From Ditylenchus dipsaci (taxonomy: Eukaryota > Nematoda > Chromadorea > Rhabditida > Anguinidae), in assembly GCA_004194705.1 (NCBI GenBank), contig SADC01001113.1, positions 62,001 to 126,000 on the forward strand: a stretch of 64,000 nt of DNA, read 5' to 3'. The position numbers and the translations under genes are program-made. The notes below the pieces were generated by a model. It worked only from the letters and a program-made list of their open reading frames with translations, was not told the origin of the DNA and ran no database searches. Below, in pieces: positions 1-10,834 of this stretch. Numbering within the stretch: the stretch's first letter is position 1; the number at the start of each line of letters is the position of its first letter.

Positions 1-55
1 GGGTTGAAAGATTAAAGTGGCTTTTATTGTTTCTACAACAAAAACAAAAATTATA

Positions 56-513
56 TACCGTATTTTCTCTAATATAACCACACCCAAAAGTCGGAAAATG
101 TACCCAAACTTCTTTTTGTCGATTTCACAATTTTTTCTTGTATTTAATTTACATGATCATCCACAACCATATACTGAAAATGACGCCAAGAAATAGGGCT
201 ACATTTTGAGTACAATGTTGCAAATGAGTATGAAAATAAAAATAACAAAAAGTGTATATTAGAGAGAGAATACGGTAGTTCTGGGACAGACTATTCGGTA
301 TTAATTTGGAAGTGAAGTTTTTGTTATTTTATTTTCATACTCATTTGCAACCTTATACTCAAAATATAGCCTTATTTCCTGGCGTCATTTTCAGTATATG
401 GTTGTGGATGATCATGTAAATTAAATACAAGAAAAAATTGTGAAATCGACAAAAAGAAGTTTGGGTACATTTTCCGACTTTTGGGGTGTGGTTATATTAG
501 AGAAAATACGGTA
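56..513. repeat. MITE with long inverted arms, TACCGTATTT family
   Basis: The two ends are near-perfect inverted copies for about 200 bp, beginning TACCGTATTTTCTCTAATAT and ending with its complement. This terminal sequence recurs at about ten other places in the window with different interiors. No coding potential is visible. The 340 bp that follow, up to 853, hold nothing I recognise. Confidence 0.85.
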
Positions 514-1224
514 AGCGCAAAATATCGCGCGCACGTACTGCTGCCTGCCAATGAAATCCTTATAATAAAACCAAAAAGTTTGCGCACTTGTTGTGACACT
601 TCCTTCCTTTTCGAGTCAAGACTAAATTTTTCTTGAACGAACATTCATCGGTAGAGTAGATTATGACCGGATAATGAAAAATCGGTAATATTCTTTTTCA
701 ACAAGCATGAAATTGCTGTATCATTGTTCTCGTTTATCTTGTAGGCACTCTTTTGATTGGTTAACTTGAAATTAAGCCCGATTTTAGAGCTCCAATTGAT
801 TATAGGCTCCAATGTCCGAGCAAACTTGCCCTGGTCTAATTCAGAGGGGCGACGGTGAATTCATCCAAAGGTGAATTCATCCAATTTTTGTCTTGACACG
901 TTTTCTTTAAATACTTTTCGTTCCGCCTGTTCTACTGACATTACAACCAATTTAAACGGCTGTACGAAGTTTCGTAACAGGACAATTTCGTAACAGCGAA
1001 TTTTCGTAACAGCGAATTTTCGTAACAGCGAACTTTCGTAACAAATTTTTTTCGTAACAAACATTTTCGTAACAAACGTTTTCGTAACAAACGTTTTTCG
1101 TAACAGCGCATTTTCGTAACGGCGAATTTTCGTAACAAACTTTTTCGTAACAGCAATTTTTCGTAAGAAACTTCTCGTATACTTTACTTATTTTTGTAAT
1201 CCACCCTCAATCTTCCCTATATGT

Positions 1225-1560
1225 TCTTAGTGGTCTTATTTACCTTAATGGTCTTTAATGGTCACGATCCGCCCTGAATGGTCCTGATCATCACTCAACA
1301 GTCTTGATCCATAATCAACTGTCCTAATCGGCAACCGGACAAAACAGGTTTTTAAAAGTATTTGTCGCGCGACAAAAACGGTTTTTTTATCGGTCAATTC
1401 GTGCGAACAGCCGAATTGACCGATAAAAAAACCGTTTTTGTCGCGCGACAAATACTTTTAAAAACCTGTTTTGTCCGGTCGCCGTCCTAATCAACTCTCA
1501 ATGCCTGATCCACGCTTAAAAGTTCTGATCTCGCCTTCAATGTCTAAAATCTTTCAGATA
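1225..1560. repeat. Degenerate tandem repeat with a perfect hairpin
   Basis: Imperfect repeats of an ATGGTCCTGATC-like unit surround a perfect hairpin at about 1331-1483, whose arms of about 70 bp contain GTCGCGCGACAAAAACGG. The repeat resumes on both sides of the hairpin, so the hairpin is a separate insertion. Open frames across it are by-products of symmetry. Confidence 0.7.
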
Positions 1561-2166
1561 TTGTCTTCGCTTATGTGGGTGTCCAGTACGTGAAAATTTT
1601 TCCTGCTCTCAAAGCTATCTGAATCTTGGATATGTTAAATAACTCTATGAATAACATATCTGAAATTTGGGTGATTTTGAGCACTGTGAATTTTTTTTGG
1701 CTTTTACACCCAAGTAAACAAGAGGAGACCCACTCGGTCGGAATATATCAATAGAAACTTATAACTTATTAAAAACCAAGCTGAAGATAACTAGGGAAGA
1801 TTCCGTCAAAACACGTCCAACAACTAACCTTCCTCATCAGATAATCTGATTTAACTTCGACTTTTCACAACACTATTTACCACGCTTACTCAAACGGAAT
1901 TCTTTATTGAAAACAAGAAAGCACTAGAGAGTGCTTTTGGAGTAACAATAACGAAAGGCGTAAACAATAGAGAGTTACGAGAAATTCTGGATTTCAGCAG
2001 CGATTCACCCATCACAGCCGTCGAGAATTCTGCCTTGGCGCTTCAGAGCATAGACCATATCCATGGCGGTGACCTAAAGTAGAGACGATGAACCAATGAG
2101 ATGAGAAACTTTGGGTGAGTAATATGCGGAAGTAACCGTTGTAATTAGCAACAGAACCTTGGAATA

Positions 2167-2597
2167 CAGTCGATTCTCGATTTAAGGACACCCCCAAAAG
2201 TTCGTTCTCCAGCTGGGTCCGACACTTTTTTTAGCTCGATTTTCGAAGCGTTTTTTTTAAATTCTGTTTTGACAGTCTAGTCGTAAATATAGCAAGGATG
2301 CCGATTTTGCCGATCGTTTTTCAAAATCCAAAAACTTTTTCTTCTAAAAAAGCAAAACCTCGATTTAAGGACAGGCTTTTTTCTAAAATCCCTGTCCTTA
2401 AATGGAGGGTTTGCTTTTTTAGAAGAAAAAGTTTTTGGATTTTGAAAACGATCGGCAAAATCGACATCATTGCGATGTTTGCGACCAGACTGTCAAAACA
2501 GAATTTTAAGAAAGCTTCGAAAATCGAGTTAAAAGAAGTGTCGGACCCAGCTGGGAAACGAACTTTTTGGGGGTGTCTTTAAATCGAGAGTCCACTG
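2167..2597. mobile_element. pogo-like MITE with TA target duplication
   Basis: Ends are CAGTCGATTCTCGATTTAAG and the complement of CAGTGGACTCTCGATTTAAA, each preceded or followed by TA, as in the pogo/Tigger group of Tc1/mariner elements. The inverted arms are about 190 bp. The same end sequence starts several other MITEs here with different interiors. It is inserted inside arrayed element 1 and is therefore younger than it. Confidence 0.8.
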
Positions 2598-2781
2598 TAT
2601 TGCCAAACTTCAGGGGTCCTGGCAATTGTGGAGGCATAACAACGTGAAATATAAGTGAAAACTGAAAAAAAGGATCTTTCAGGTCAAGAAATGCCTGAGA
2701 CCCTTAGGGTTCTGGACTGCAAAACTTCAGATTATCCTAGTTGTATTCGAAAGAGGTTATTAAATAAGGCAAATAAACATA

Positions 2782-3014
2782 CTGTCTTGCGCTTGGTGCG
2801 CTGCGAGTTTCTTCGTAGATGAAGCCAGAGATGCGCTTGACTCCAGCTCGACCGGCAAGACGACGGATAGCAGGCTTTTTGACCCCCAGAATGTTGTCGC
2901 GCAGAATCTAGAAGACAAACATCAGGATCAGTGGTGAAGAAAATGATAAGTCAATTACCTTGCGATGACGCTTGGATCGACCTTGCCGAGTCCTTTCCAC
3001 GTTGCCACTTCCTG
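2782..3014 (-). pseudogene. Histone H4 pseudogene with an intron and internal deletion
   Basis: Histone H4 packs DNA in the nucleosome core. The upstream exon (about 2959-3014) reads a degenerate N-tail ending SKRHRK at a GTAATT donor, with one base missing before it. The next exon (2782-2907) reads [20 protein letters not shown], then [15 protein letters not shown], then jumps in another frame to RTKRKT, so about twenty residues of the histone fold are deleted. A GTATGT donor follows and the C-terminal third is missing. It lies within arrayed element 1, beside that element's right array, as a captured fragment would. Canonical metazoan H4 genes lack introns, so the intron is odd. It cannot make a functional histone. 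Confidence 0.8.
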
Positions 3015-3540
3015 GAATAAGCTGTTACGGAAATTTTGTTACGAAAATTCGCTGTTACGAAAATGTTTGTTACGAAATTTCGCTGTTACGAAAATGTTTG
3101 TTACGAAATTTCGCTGTTACGAAAATGTTTGTTACGAAATTTCGCTGTTACGAAAATGTTCGTTACGAAAATGTTCGTTACGAAAATGTTTGTTACGAAA
3201 ATGTTTGTTACGAAAATGTTGTTACGAAAATGCTTGTTACGAAAATTCGCTGTTACGAAATTGTCCTGTTACGAAACTTCGTACAGCCATTTAAACATTA
3301 CAACCGGTGCCATGGCATTCGTCCAAAATTCAGTCCGTCCAAAGTCAATTCGTCCAAAAGTCAATTCGTCAAAATGCATTTCGTCCAAATGCAATTCGTC
3401 CAAAATGCAGTTCGTCCAAAATTCAATTCGTCCAAATTTTTATTTCAAGTCAAAAATTTCACGAGAGAACCATTTCAACGATGACAGCATAACTTCAACG
3501 CTCAGAAACCTGTGCCAGAGTGGCCATAGCCAAAATAAAT

Positions 3541-3835
3541 CTGGTTTGGGGTTTACTAAATGGGGACAGTCGTTTTTTGCGAAAAAAAGATATAGCGAAC
3601 CAGAATCGCAATGAGATCGGGTGAATCGCTCAGAATACTACCGAACATCCGAAGCTATCCTAAAACCACTGCTTAGGACGGTTCGCAGTAGTTTGCAATG
3701 TTCGGTGGTCAGATTCTGAGCGATTCATCCCGTCACAGTGCGATTTTGATTAGCTCGATCGTTTTTTCGCAAAAAATTGTCCACCTTCAGTAACCCCAAA
3801 ACCGTTTTCATTGGTTTTTCATCTCTGGACATGAG
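3541..3835. repeat. Hairpin core K1
   Basis: This imperfect inverted repeat starts GGTTTACTAAATGGGGAC and contains AATCGCTCAGAATACTACCG and its mirror. The same plan (GGTTTACTAAA, GATCAGAATTC-like, TCGCTCAGAATTCC, mirrored) occurs in the middle of two elements with entirely different terminal arrays, near 41555-41815 (copied at 45935-46190) and 55190-55445. It is non-coding. Confidence 0.7.
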
Positions 3836-4269
3836 GTTTTGGACTCGAGGTAAATAGATCTCAGGTGAATTGTCTCTTAATAGGTTACAGGTCCGCAGTG
3901 AAGTCCGCAGTGAGAACTGTGGACTGAACCAACTAAACTAAATCGCTTCAAATCACTCTAATGAAACTCAAATCACCCCGAACCAACCAAAATCATTTAA
4001 TGACCCCAACTACACCCTAAACAAGTCAGTTAGAATAGTTAAACTTTTTTGTGGTGATTTGAACAGGATCAAGATATTTGGGGTGGTTTGGGCTCGTTTT
4101 GGCTAATACAAAATATCTTTCTCCTTCCTTCTCGAATATTATTTGTCGGAAATCATGCATCACACCCATCTAATTTGACAGAATGTCATTTACAGTTAAA
4201 AGCACAAAACCAAACAACGAAATTTATTGCCAAATAACGAGAAACAGACAATTTAATATCATCGAGATA

Positions 4270-5018
4270 CTAGACACTAGCCTGCACAGGCGGCTCATAG
4301 GCATCTGGACAATAGGTAATCTCGCTATTTCCGGAAGTGATGGCACCAGCAGTTCGCATTAATTTCCATCAGCTTGCACATTTCGAACTTCGGCTTCTTG
4401 ATGATCTTAAGCTTGCGAATATAGACGCCTTGGAGAGGATAGATTCGGAAACACGACTCCTCAATGTCCTTGCCAATGGAATCCGGAATCAGCTTGTTGC
4501 ACATTGCCGAAGGTCACTCGAAGCAACCTAAAATGTCAAATCAGTCTTATGACGACGAAAGAAATAAAAAGACCTCTTTCTGCATGATTTCGACCATTTT
4601 GGCACGAATAGCGCGAACATGCGATGACTTAGCATAGCTGAAACAAGGGCAATACCTTCGGAAATAACTTGAGGAATACTAACCTGGTCTTCTTCACTTG
4701 GTGATCAGATGATAGCTTGAGGCTTACTCATAGATGCGCCCCTTCAGGAAGTCACTGGCGATCTCTGAACGAATCGATTAAAGGGTGAAATGGAAATGCA
4801 ATTTACTTGTTCCCTGAGACTTGTTGACGAATGTCTTCCCAATGGTGCGGTTCGTGAACATAGCCGGAGCTTTGACATCGTGCCACTCCCTAAAGAAAGC
4901 AAGAAGCATAAATAAGAAAACCTTCCTGCCGCATAAAAGATTACCTTCAGGTGAACGGATCAACCACCTTCTTCTCAAATCCCTCCTTGCTCATCTTCTT
5001 ATTTTTGCCGATAGCCAT
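4270..5018 (-). pseudogene. Ribosomal protein eS1 (RPS3A) pseudogene
   Basis: eS1 is a small-subunit ribosomal protein. The start reads [20 protein letters not shown] from 5018 on the minus strand. The next exon reads [20 protein letters not shown], and further pieces read IASDFLKGRIYE, SYAKSSHVRAIRAKMVEIMQ and [20 protein letters not shown]. The end, DAYEPPVQASV, matches the family C-terminus. Introns of about 40-50 nt with AG acceptors survive, so this is a copy of genomic DNA and not of mRNA. Several central exons are missing, an in-frame stop follows GRIYE, and the C-terminal part is shifted by an indel. It fills arrayed element 2, which implies capture and later decay. Confidence 0.88.
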
Positions 5019-5471
5019 GCTTGCTTTCAACTGCTAAAAACCAATTTATTTACCAATAGAAACTATGAATCGAAAATATGAAAGCATAAATAAAAACAAT
5101 AATCGGATGAATGTCTCAATCAAATCTTGATCAAAAGGGTGTTGAAGTCGTAGTCCAAAAGACGTGGTACTTAGGTGACTTAAGGAGAAACGGTCAGGTG
5201 ATATTATTTGGTAGTGCCTACATATCGGTACGCAGGTGGAAGTGGATCAATAGAGATACTGCCGGACTTCATCATGTTGAAATTTGGACGAATTGCATTT
5301 TGGACGAAATGCATTTTGGACGAATTGGCTTTTGGACGAACTGACTTTTGGACGAATTGAATTTTGGACGAATTGTCTTTGGACGAATTGAATTTTGGAC
5401 GAACTATATTTTGGACGAACTGACTTTGGACGAACTGAATTTTGGACGAAATGCCATGGCACCATTACAAC

Positions 5472-6248
5472 CAGTCTTGTAAATCGAAAAATTTCGCCGC
5501 CGAGCGACTCCATTTTTTTGGCCGCCGAGCGCCGACGGCGGCGAAAAACTTCGCCCGACGCCGGCATCATAATATTCAAAATTTATACGCGTTTTTGCCG
5601 CTCTGGTGCCAAAATAAGAGGTTGTTGAAAATTAATTTTTTTATTTGATGTCACATCAGCCAGGCGCGATTTGGCTGCTCCTTGGCTGCTCAGGCTGCTC
5701 CTTTCAGCCTGAGTTTCAACTCGTTCAGCTTGCTCTCTGGTTCAAGCTTTGGGATCTGCGCATTGATTGTCATCTTGATGTTTTCGAGCCATTCAGTGAA
5801 GTCTTCGTCTTCCATAAATACACATCGAATTTGAATACACTTTTTGCTGAAATTCATAAGCGCTTTTCTCTTCAATAATTTTGGGCCGGTCCTTCCTTTG
5901 TGTCCAATAGTGTTAAAGGTAAAAATGAAAATAATAAAATAAGCTTTCCACAGCAGAAGTTTCCCTGGGAATTGGTAAAAGATCCATAGCCATCTTATAG
6001 ATTTGAGGATATGCCTAAAAGTATATTTGTAGTATGTTATTAACATATCTCATTATTTTCTTCCTAAAACAGCATCGTATCCTTATTTATTTTCTTTGGA
6101 AAGTGCCGTCGGCGCCGAGCGCCGGCTTCATTTTTTTCGCCACCGGCGCCGAGCGCCGGCTATATTTTTTTCGCCGCCGCCGTCGGCGCCGAGCGCCGGG
6201 TCGGCGGCGAAAAATCGCCGTCGGGCGCCGGCGCTGTTTACAAGACTG
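5472..6248. mobile_element. Arrayed-TIR element 3, GC-rich arrays, hAT-like ends
   Basis: Ends are CAGTCTTGTAAA and its complement, immediately flanked by ATTACAAC on both sides (5464-5471 and 6249-6256). An 8-bp duplication with a CAG-type tip fits hAT transposons by established rules. Inside each end is a GC-rich array of a GGCGCCGAGCGCCGG-type unit, in strong contrast with the AT-rich surroundings. The centre holds a gag-like reading frame on the minus strand. Confidence 0.8.
5690..5815 (-). pseudogene. Retrotransposon gag-like fragment
   Basis: A 41-codon frame starts MEDEDFTEWLENIKM and ends NELKLRLKGAA before a TGA stop. The tryptophan near the start followed by a helical stretch and the L-x-L-R-L-K-G-A-A ending resembles the N-terminal core of LTR-retrotransposon Gag proteins. 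Only this piece is present; no protease or polymerase lies nearby. It is the sole coding-like sequence in the element around it, so it may be captured. Family assignment rests on this short motif. Confidence 0.4.
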
Positions 6249-6417
6249 ATTACAACCAATACAACCAAACGACCTAACGATTTTCATTAAGATAACAACA
6301 AATGTTTGGTTAATTTTTTATTTTTTAAAAAATTTGATGAATTCACCGTTGGATGAATTCACCTTGAAAGAATTCACCTTGGATGAATTCACCTTGGATG
6401 AATTCACCTAGAGCCAA

Positions 6418-6850
6418 TTCAGGGGCGTCTTGGTAGTTTTTGGAACTGTTTCAGAACTTACGTTTTACCGGTGTTCCAGTAGACATGATCATATACAAAT
6501 TCATACTCAAAATGACATCAGAAAGCAGGGATACATTTTAGTATGAGGTTGTCATATCACTATGCCTGTAAAATTTTCGAAAAAAAACAAAATTTCTCAA
6601 AAATTTTGAAAATTTCGTAAAGCCTGAAACTTTTTTATAGAAATTTTGTCTTTTTTAGCAAATTTCGCGGCTGTACACCGAAATATAAGCGCCAATTTGG
6701 TAAGAGGTCGTTTTGGTAAGAAGTCGTTTTGGTAAGAAATTTTTTCGGTGAGAGATCATTTTAATAAGAAATCATTTGGTAAGATGTCGTTTTGGTAAGA
6801 AATCTTTTGGTAAGCGGTTATTTTAGTAAAAATTTTCATGGTAACAGCGT
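6418..6850. repeat. Half MITE followed by an orphan GGTAAGAAGTCG array
   Basis: Bases 6418-6560 (GGCGTCTTGGTAGTTTTTGG onward) match one arm of the MITE near 61185-61570. From about 6695 a tandem array of TTTTGGTAAGAAGTCG units follows for 140 bp. I did not find its inverted partner, so it looks like one surviving end of an arrayed element. Confidence 0.6.
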
Positions 6851-6929
6851 AAATACACAATTAAAAAAAAAATCATGCAACTATTACGTCAGGTTCAATT
6901 CTGCCTTATATGCTACATGAAGCCTTACA

Positions 6930-7167
6930 TTAAAGGGCCATTGCCACCTGTTTTGAATCGTCCCCGCCAATTCAATTTTTTTCGCCTAATCATTGAACTT
7001 CTGAACGGATTTTTCAGCTTGGTTTCTAACAAAACAAGGCCTAGAATTTTATTTTAGGTATATTTGTGCTAGAACCCAAGTGAAAAAAACGGTACAGAAC
7101 TTCATGATTAAGAAAAAAATTTGAATTGGCGGGACAACCGTTGTCGGAGACGGCAATGGCCCTTTAA
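6930..7167. mobile_element. TTAA-flanked MITE
   Basis: TTAA borders both sides and the ends AGGGCCATTGCC / GGCAATGGCCCT are inverted. TTAA duplications are characteristic of piggyBac-type elements. The subterminal CCGCCAATTCAA is also mirrored. It is one of at least eight TTAA-bounded copies in the window that share AAGGGGC-like or AAGGGCC-like tips. Confidence 0.75.
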
Positions 7168-7506
7168 GTAAGTTCTGCCAGAATCTAATAACACAGACCC
7201 GAAAGAATAACACCAACTTATACATTTATTCCACTCACTTCTTTATTTCAACAAAACAACTCCACATCCAAACAATAATAACAAGTACAAATAAATTTCA
7301 AGCATTGCGTCTTTTTCTGCGACGAGTATTTTTTCTGCGACCGTTTTTTTTAATTTTTGCACAGGAAAAATCAAAAATTGGTGTTCTATACTGTTTTTGT
7401 TCAAAAATATGATAAAAAGCATGAAACTATTAGGTCGTCCCAAATGTCCTGTCCGTTATTTCAAATGAAATTTTTATGGCATTGTGTTTTTTCTATAAAT
7501 GTTCAA

Positions 7507-8328
7507 GGGGGGGACTGTTTCATGTCCGGAAAGGTTTCAAACGGAAAGTTGAAAATTTTGTTGAAAAGTTGAAAAGCCCAGAATCTTGGCTACATTTTGA
7601 CACTAAACTTGTAAATAAAAGGAGAGAAAAAATAAGGTCTGCAGCCAGTGGTAGTCGAACCTGTGACCTAAAGCGATGCGTATATAAAGTTTGCCCCTCC
7701 CCTTTAATCTTTTATTTTTTCTGTTCATTTATTAAAAAAGTCAGTTTTTCCTTGCTTATTGAGTACGTCATTACATCACAAAAGGGCTAGGGGAAACTTG
7801 CCAAAAACGAAATTTGCCAAACGTATGTTTTGCCAAAACGAAATTTGCCAAAACGAAATTTGCCAAATCGAAATGCGCCAAAACGAAATTTGCCAAAACG
7901 AATTTTCCCAAAACGAATTTTGCCATATCGAAATTTGCCAAACGTAAGTTTTGCCTAAAACGAAATTTGCCTACCGTTGAATGGCTACAACGTATATATT
8001 TTCATTTAAATTCATTTGAATTTCGTTTTCGGCAAAACCTGCGTTTGGCAGATTTCGATTTGGCAAATTTCGTTTCGGCAAATTTCGTTTTGCCGAATTT
8101 CGTTTCGCCAAATTTCATTTTGGCAAATTTCGTTTCGGCAAATTTCGTATTTGGCAAATTTCGTTTTTGGCAAGTTTCCCCTAGCCCACAAAAGTCCTAT
8201 AGCATAAAATTTAATAAATAAAATCAAAAATCAAGACAAAAAACGACAATTATTTTCAATTATTATTGTAAATTTCCAGCTTTCCGTTCAAAACCTTTCC
8301 GGATATAAAACAGTCCCCTCCCCCTTTC
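7507..8328. mobile_element. MITE split by an arrayed element
   Basis: GACTGTTTCATGTCCGGAAA at the left is mirrored by TTTCCGGATATAAAACAGTC at the right, and the interior symmetry is interrupted by the arrayed element at 7785-8186. About 60 bp beyond the right end is a short hairpin (ATTTTGTAGC / GCTACAATATGA) that recurs near 13160 and 57440. Confidence 0.65.
7785..8186. mobile_element. Short arrayed-TIR element (AAATTTGCCAAAACG arrays)
   Basis: Ends GGCTAGGGGAAACTTGCC and its exact complement lead into arrays of AAATTTGCCAAAACG-type units that almost meet, leaving a centre of about 70 bp. CACAAAAG flanks both ends perfectly (7777-7784 and 8187-8194), an 8-bp target duplication. Lysine/asparagine-rich open frames across it are artefacts of the repeat. 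A one-ended copy of the same family lies at 59264-59424. Confidence 0.92.
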
Positions 8329-9582
8329 AGACAACCTTTTAAAAGTTGATGCGTTATTTTGTAGCTAAGATGGTCCGCTACAATATGAGAGGTCAGCTCT
8401 AAAGAAGTTAGGCCGGATTACACTATATCTATGTGCCACAAAAGCGGTTAAAACCACTCCTTAGGCAATTTAAGACCGCATGTTGGAGCTTGGAGATTTT
8501 TTAAGATGTGATCGATTCGATAGGGTCAAAAAACAATGATACCCTCAAGGCGAAAATGGTCTTTTTGAATAAAAATGTTTTTAAGACCGCTGTTGTTGCC
8601 ATTCGTATGACCCACCACTGGAGTCATGTAATCCACAAAAAAAAACACGACAAAAAAAATAACTAAAATTTTGGAGATACAAAGACCTCAAAAATCAGCC
8701 GCCTTAGAGTGTTAAAGGAGCATGCCCGTGCGTTTAAAAAAATTGAGGCGGGGTAGATGTAGATGATCTTATACTACTTAAAAAAATAGGGAGAAAACTT
8801 AAAAATCTAAAAGAAAGCGGATGAAAAAAATTAGCAAGAAAGACAAAAACTATTGGTCCCACGCCTTCACGGCTTTTCAAAATGCCCAAAATTGTTCGGT
8901 TTGTATTTTTGGCCATGTTTGCATGGCCATACCTGCACGCTCGAAAAAATCGATGCCGGCCCGGACGCCGGATCGGGGCCGGTGCCCCTTCGAAATTCGC
9001 GCTAGCGCCGACACCATCCTGGTGCCGTCTCTTTAAAAGAGGTGGCGCCGGGGTTTATGATATGTGTTAAACTTGAAATTTTTTGTTTCATTGCTATCAC
9101 GATACAAGAAAAATACTAAAAAGCTTTAAAATGTCAACAAAATATTAAAAAAATGCAGTACTGCGGTGGTTTCTCGGAGCTGGGCTCCGGCGTCACTAAG
9201 AATAGCGGCGCCGGGCGCCGGCGCCGCTATGAAAAGGGCGCCATGCGCCGGCGCCCGAAAATGGTGAAAATTTGCCTGGCGCCCATGCAGGTATGTGCAT
9301 GGCGCATTGGTAAAACCTGTTGTCAAGAATTTCACATAGCAAATAAGGCTATTTTCTTCGATGTCACGAGCATACTTGCACGGGCGCCGGAGCCGGTGTG
9401 CGCCCGGGAAATTTTGAAAAAATTGGGGCGCCGGCGCCAGCGCCGGAGCCCGGCGCCGATTTCAAAAATTTCGTAGTCGGGCGCCCGGCGCCCTTTTTTC
9501 AGTGCTTTCTCATAACTTTTTAAATTATAGAAGTAGACTTTTTTAACTGTGTTTTGTACTGATTTTCTTGCCTTTTTCAGCT

Positions 9583-10834
9583 TACCGTATTTCCTCTAAT
9601 AAACGCCCCGGGGCGCTTATTTTTCAAAGTCGCTCTAAGGGGGGCGTTTATTAGAGCGGGGGCGTTAAATAGAACAGGGGCGCTTATTTTTAACCTCTCG
9701 GCACTGAAGGCGCTGAAGAAAATCAGACTTAACGTAGTCAAAGCAAACTAAATTTGGCTTAATTATACAATGGCTGCCATGTTTTCCTCTGGTCCTCCAA
9801 TAATTTTTTACTTTTTTTTTTTCAAAATTTTGTCATTTTTTTTTGTTTCTTCCTAATCCATAAAGCCCTCCCCAGACTGCCGCGAGACAAAAGTCGCGAG
9901 ACAAATTTCAACCGGTTTGTTGACATAATTTTTTATTTCACCTTTTAGATGTTTTTCACTCAAAATGATCAGCAGAATCTAGCGAACATTTTGGCACCAA
10001 AAGTTTTGAAATATGCTTGAAAAAAGTTTGTATTGAGACTTGTCTCGTGACTAAATTAGATGTCTCGTGACTCTGACTCACGAGAAACCCAATTTAGTCA
10101 CGAGACATGCGTCAATAACAAACTTTTTTCAAGCATACTTCAAAACTTTTGGTGCCAAAATGTTCGCTAGATTCTGCTGATCATTTTGAGTGAAAAACAT
10201 CTAAAAGGTGAAATAAAAAATTATGTCAACAAACCGGTTGAAATTTGTCTCGCGACTTTTGTCTCGCGGCAGTCTGGGGAGGGCTTAACAGAAAATATAT
10301 ATGATAAATAATTGTAACCACAAATCACTCATATATTTTTTCCTGTTTGCTGAAATAACTTTTCCAACGTTTTTTCTTTTCATCAAGGGCACGAAAGAAA
10401 AAAATGATACCAACTGTACAATATAGTCTAAAATTTATCAGAATTTCATAACAACAACCCGCGATCAATCAAACAATAGAAAATTTTGGCTAAACAGTAT
10501 TCGAATCATCGTTTTCAAACACCAAATATTTGTCTTTTCGTCCTGTTCTTTGTCATTTTCTTAAGCCATAGTCGCCGCCTGTCGAATAGAAAAGCATGCG
10601 GTCGTCAGTCTCAACTACCTCTCTACAATCGGCCAATATTGCTTGTAGTAGTGGATTTTGCAGAAAAACACATCTTTTAGCAAAAATAGCAATTTGTACT
10701 ATATAAACTGGCTTTGAGGGGGGGGGGCGTTAATTAGAGCGGGGGCGTTTATTTTATGAAGTCCACCAGAGGGGGGCGTTTATTAGAGCGGGGCGTCTAT
10801 TGGAGCAGGGGCGCCTATTAGAGGAAATACGGTA
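9583..10834. mobile_element. TACCGTATTTCCTCTAATA-family element
   Basis: Ends TACCGTATTTCCTCTAATAA and its complement enclose inverted GGGGCGTTTATTAGAGCGGG repeats at 9605-9690 and 10715-10815. The subterminal array here is a GGGGCGCTTATT-type unit, whereas other family members carry different subterminal words. It contains the separate insertion at 9864-10285. Confidence 0.75.
9864..10285. mobile_element. Near-perfect inverted-repeat MITE with TAA duplication
   Basis: The two arms of about 200 bp are almost identical and start AGCCCTCCCCAGACTGCCGC. TAA lies immediately outside both ends (9861-9863 and 10286-10288). A 3-bp TAA/TTA duplication is typical of PIF/Harbinger elements. The low divergence between arms suggests a young insertion or a hairpin-corrected one. 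Confidence 0.85.

Larger units (their letters stand above)
949..3296. mobile_element. Arrayed-TIR element 1 (TTTCGTAAC arrays)
   Basis: About 200 bp of TTTCGTAACAGCGAA-type units at the left are mirrored by about 270 bp of TTCGCTGTTACGAAA-type units at the right. The outermost bases (TTTAAACGGCTGTACGAAG and its near complement) are also inverted. ATTACAACC lies directly outside both ends (940-948 and 3297-3305), a 9-bp target duplication. Inside are a perfect hairpin, a pogo-like MITE and a decayed histone H4 copy. No transposase is present, so it is non-autonomous. The Foldback comparison is inference. Confidence 0.85.
3306..5463. mobile_element. Arrayed-TIR element 2 (TTCGTCCAAAA arrays) carrying an eS1 copy
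   Basis: The left end, GGTGCCATGGCATTCGTCC, and the right end, its near complement, are inverted and run into arrays of ATTCGTCCAAAA (3310-3440) and TTTTGGACGAAT (5283-5455). ATTACAACC flanks both sides (3297-3305 and 5464-5472). Behind the left array is a hairpin core also seen in two other element families, then a decayed ribosomal protein eS1 gene with its introns. There is no transposase. By structure it is a gene-carrying non-autonomous element, comparable to Pack-MULEs. Confidence 0.85.
854..6408. mobile_element. Outer arrayed element carrying three later insertions
   Basis: The left edge has two copies of GGTGAATTCATCC and the right edge has about five copies of the complement, GGATGAATTCACC, so the two arrays are inverted to each other. 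Removing the three inner elements leaves only about 200 bp, so this was a small arrayed element later used as a landing pad. No clean target duplication is seen. The flanks share a similar AATTCAGGGGCG stretch, possibly an older repeat. The right array ends in CCTAGAGCC, as do other arrays of this kind. Confidence 0.6.

Noticed and set aside
949..3290. CRISPR-like look of the TTACGAAAA arrays with short variable parts
   Set aside because: Units are only 10-17 bp, there are no regular spacers, the arrays occur as inverted pairs at transposon ends, and the genome is eukaryotic.
941..3614. Open frames reading LLRK or CYENVCYE repeats
   Set aside because: They are translations of tandem DNA arrays, open on both strands and in several frames, and change with unit length.
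7759..8227. Asn/Ile/Cys-rich frames (QNEICQNE and ANFVSANF)
   Set aside because: They exist only because the AAATTTGCCAAAACG unit lacks stops; no start context, introns or conservation supports them.
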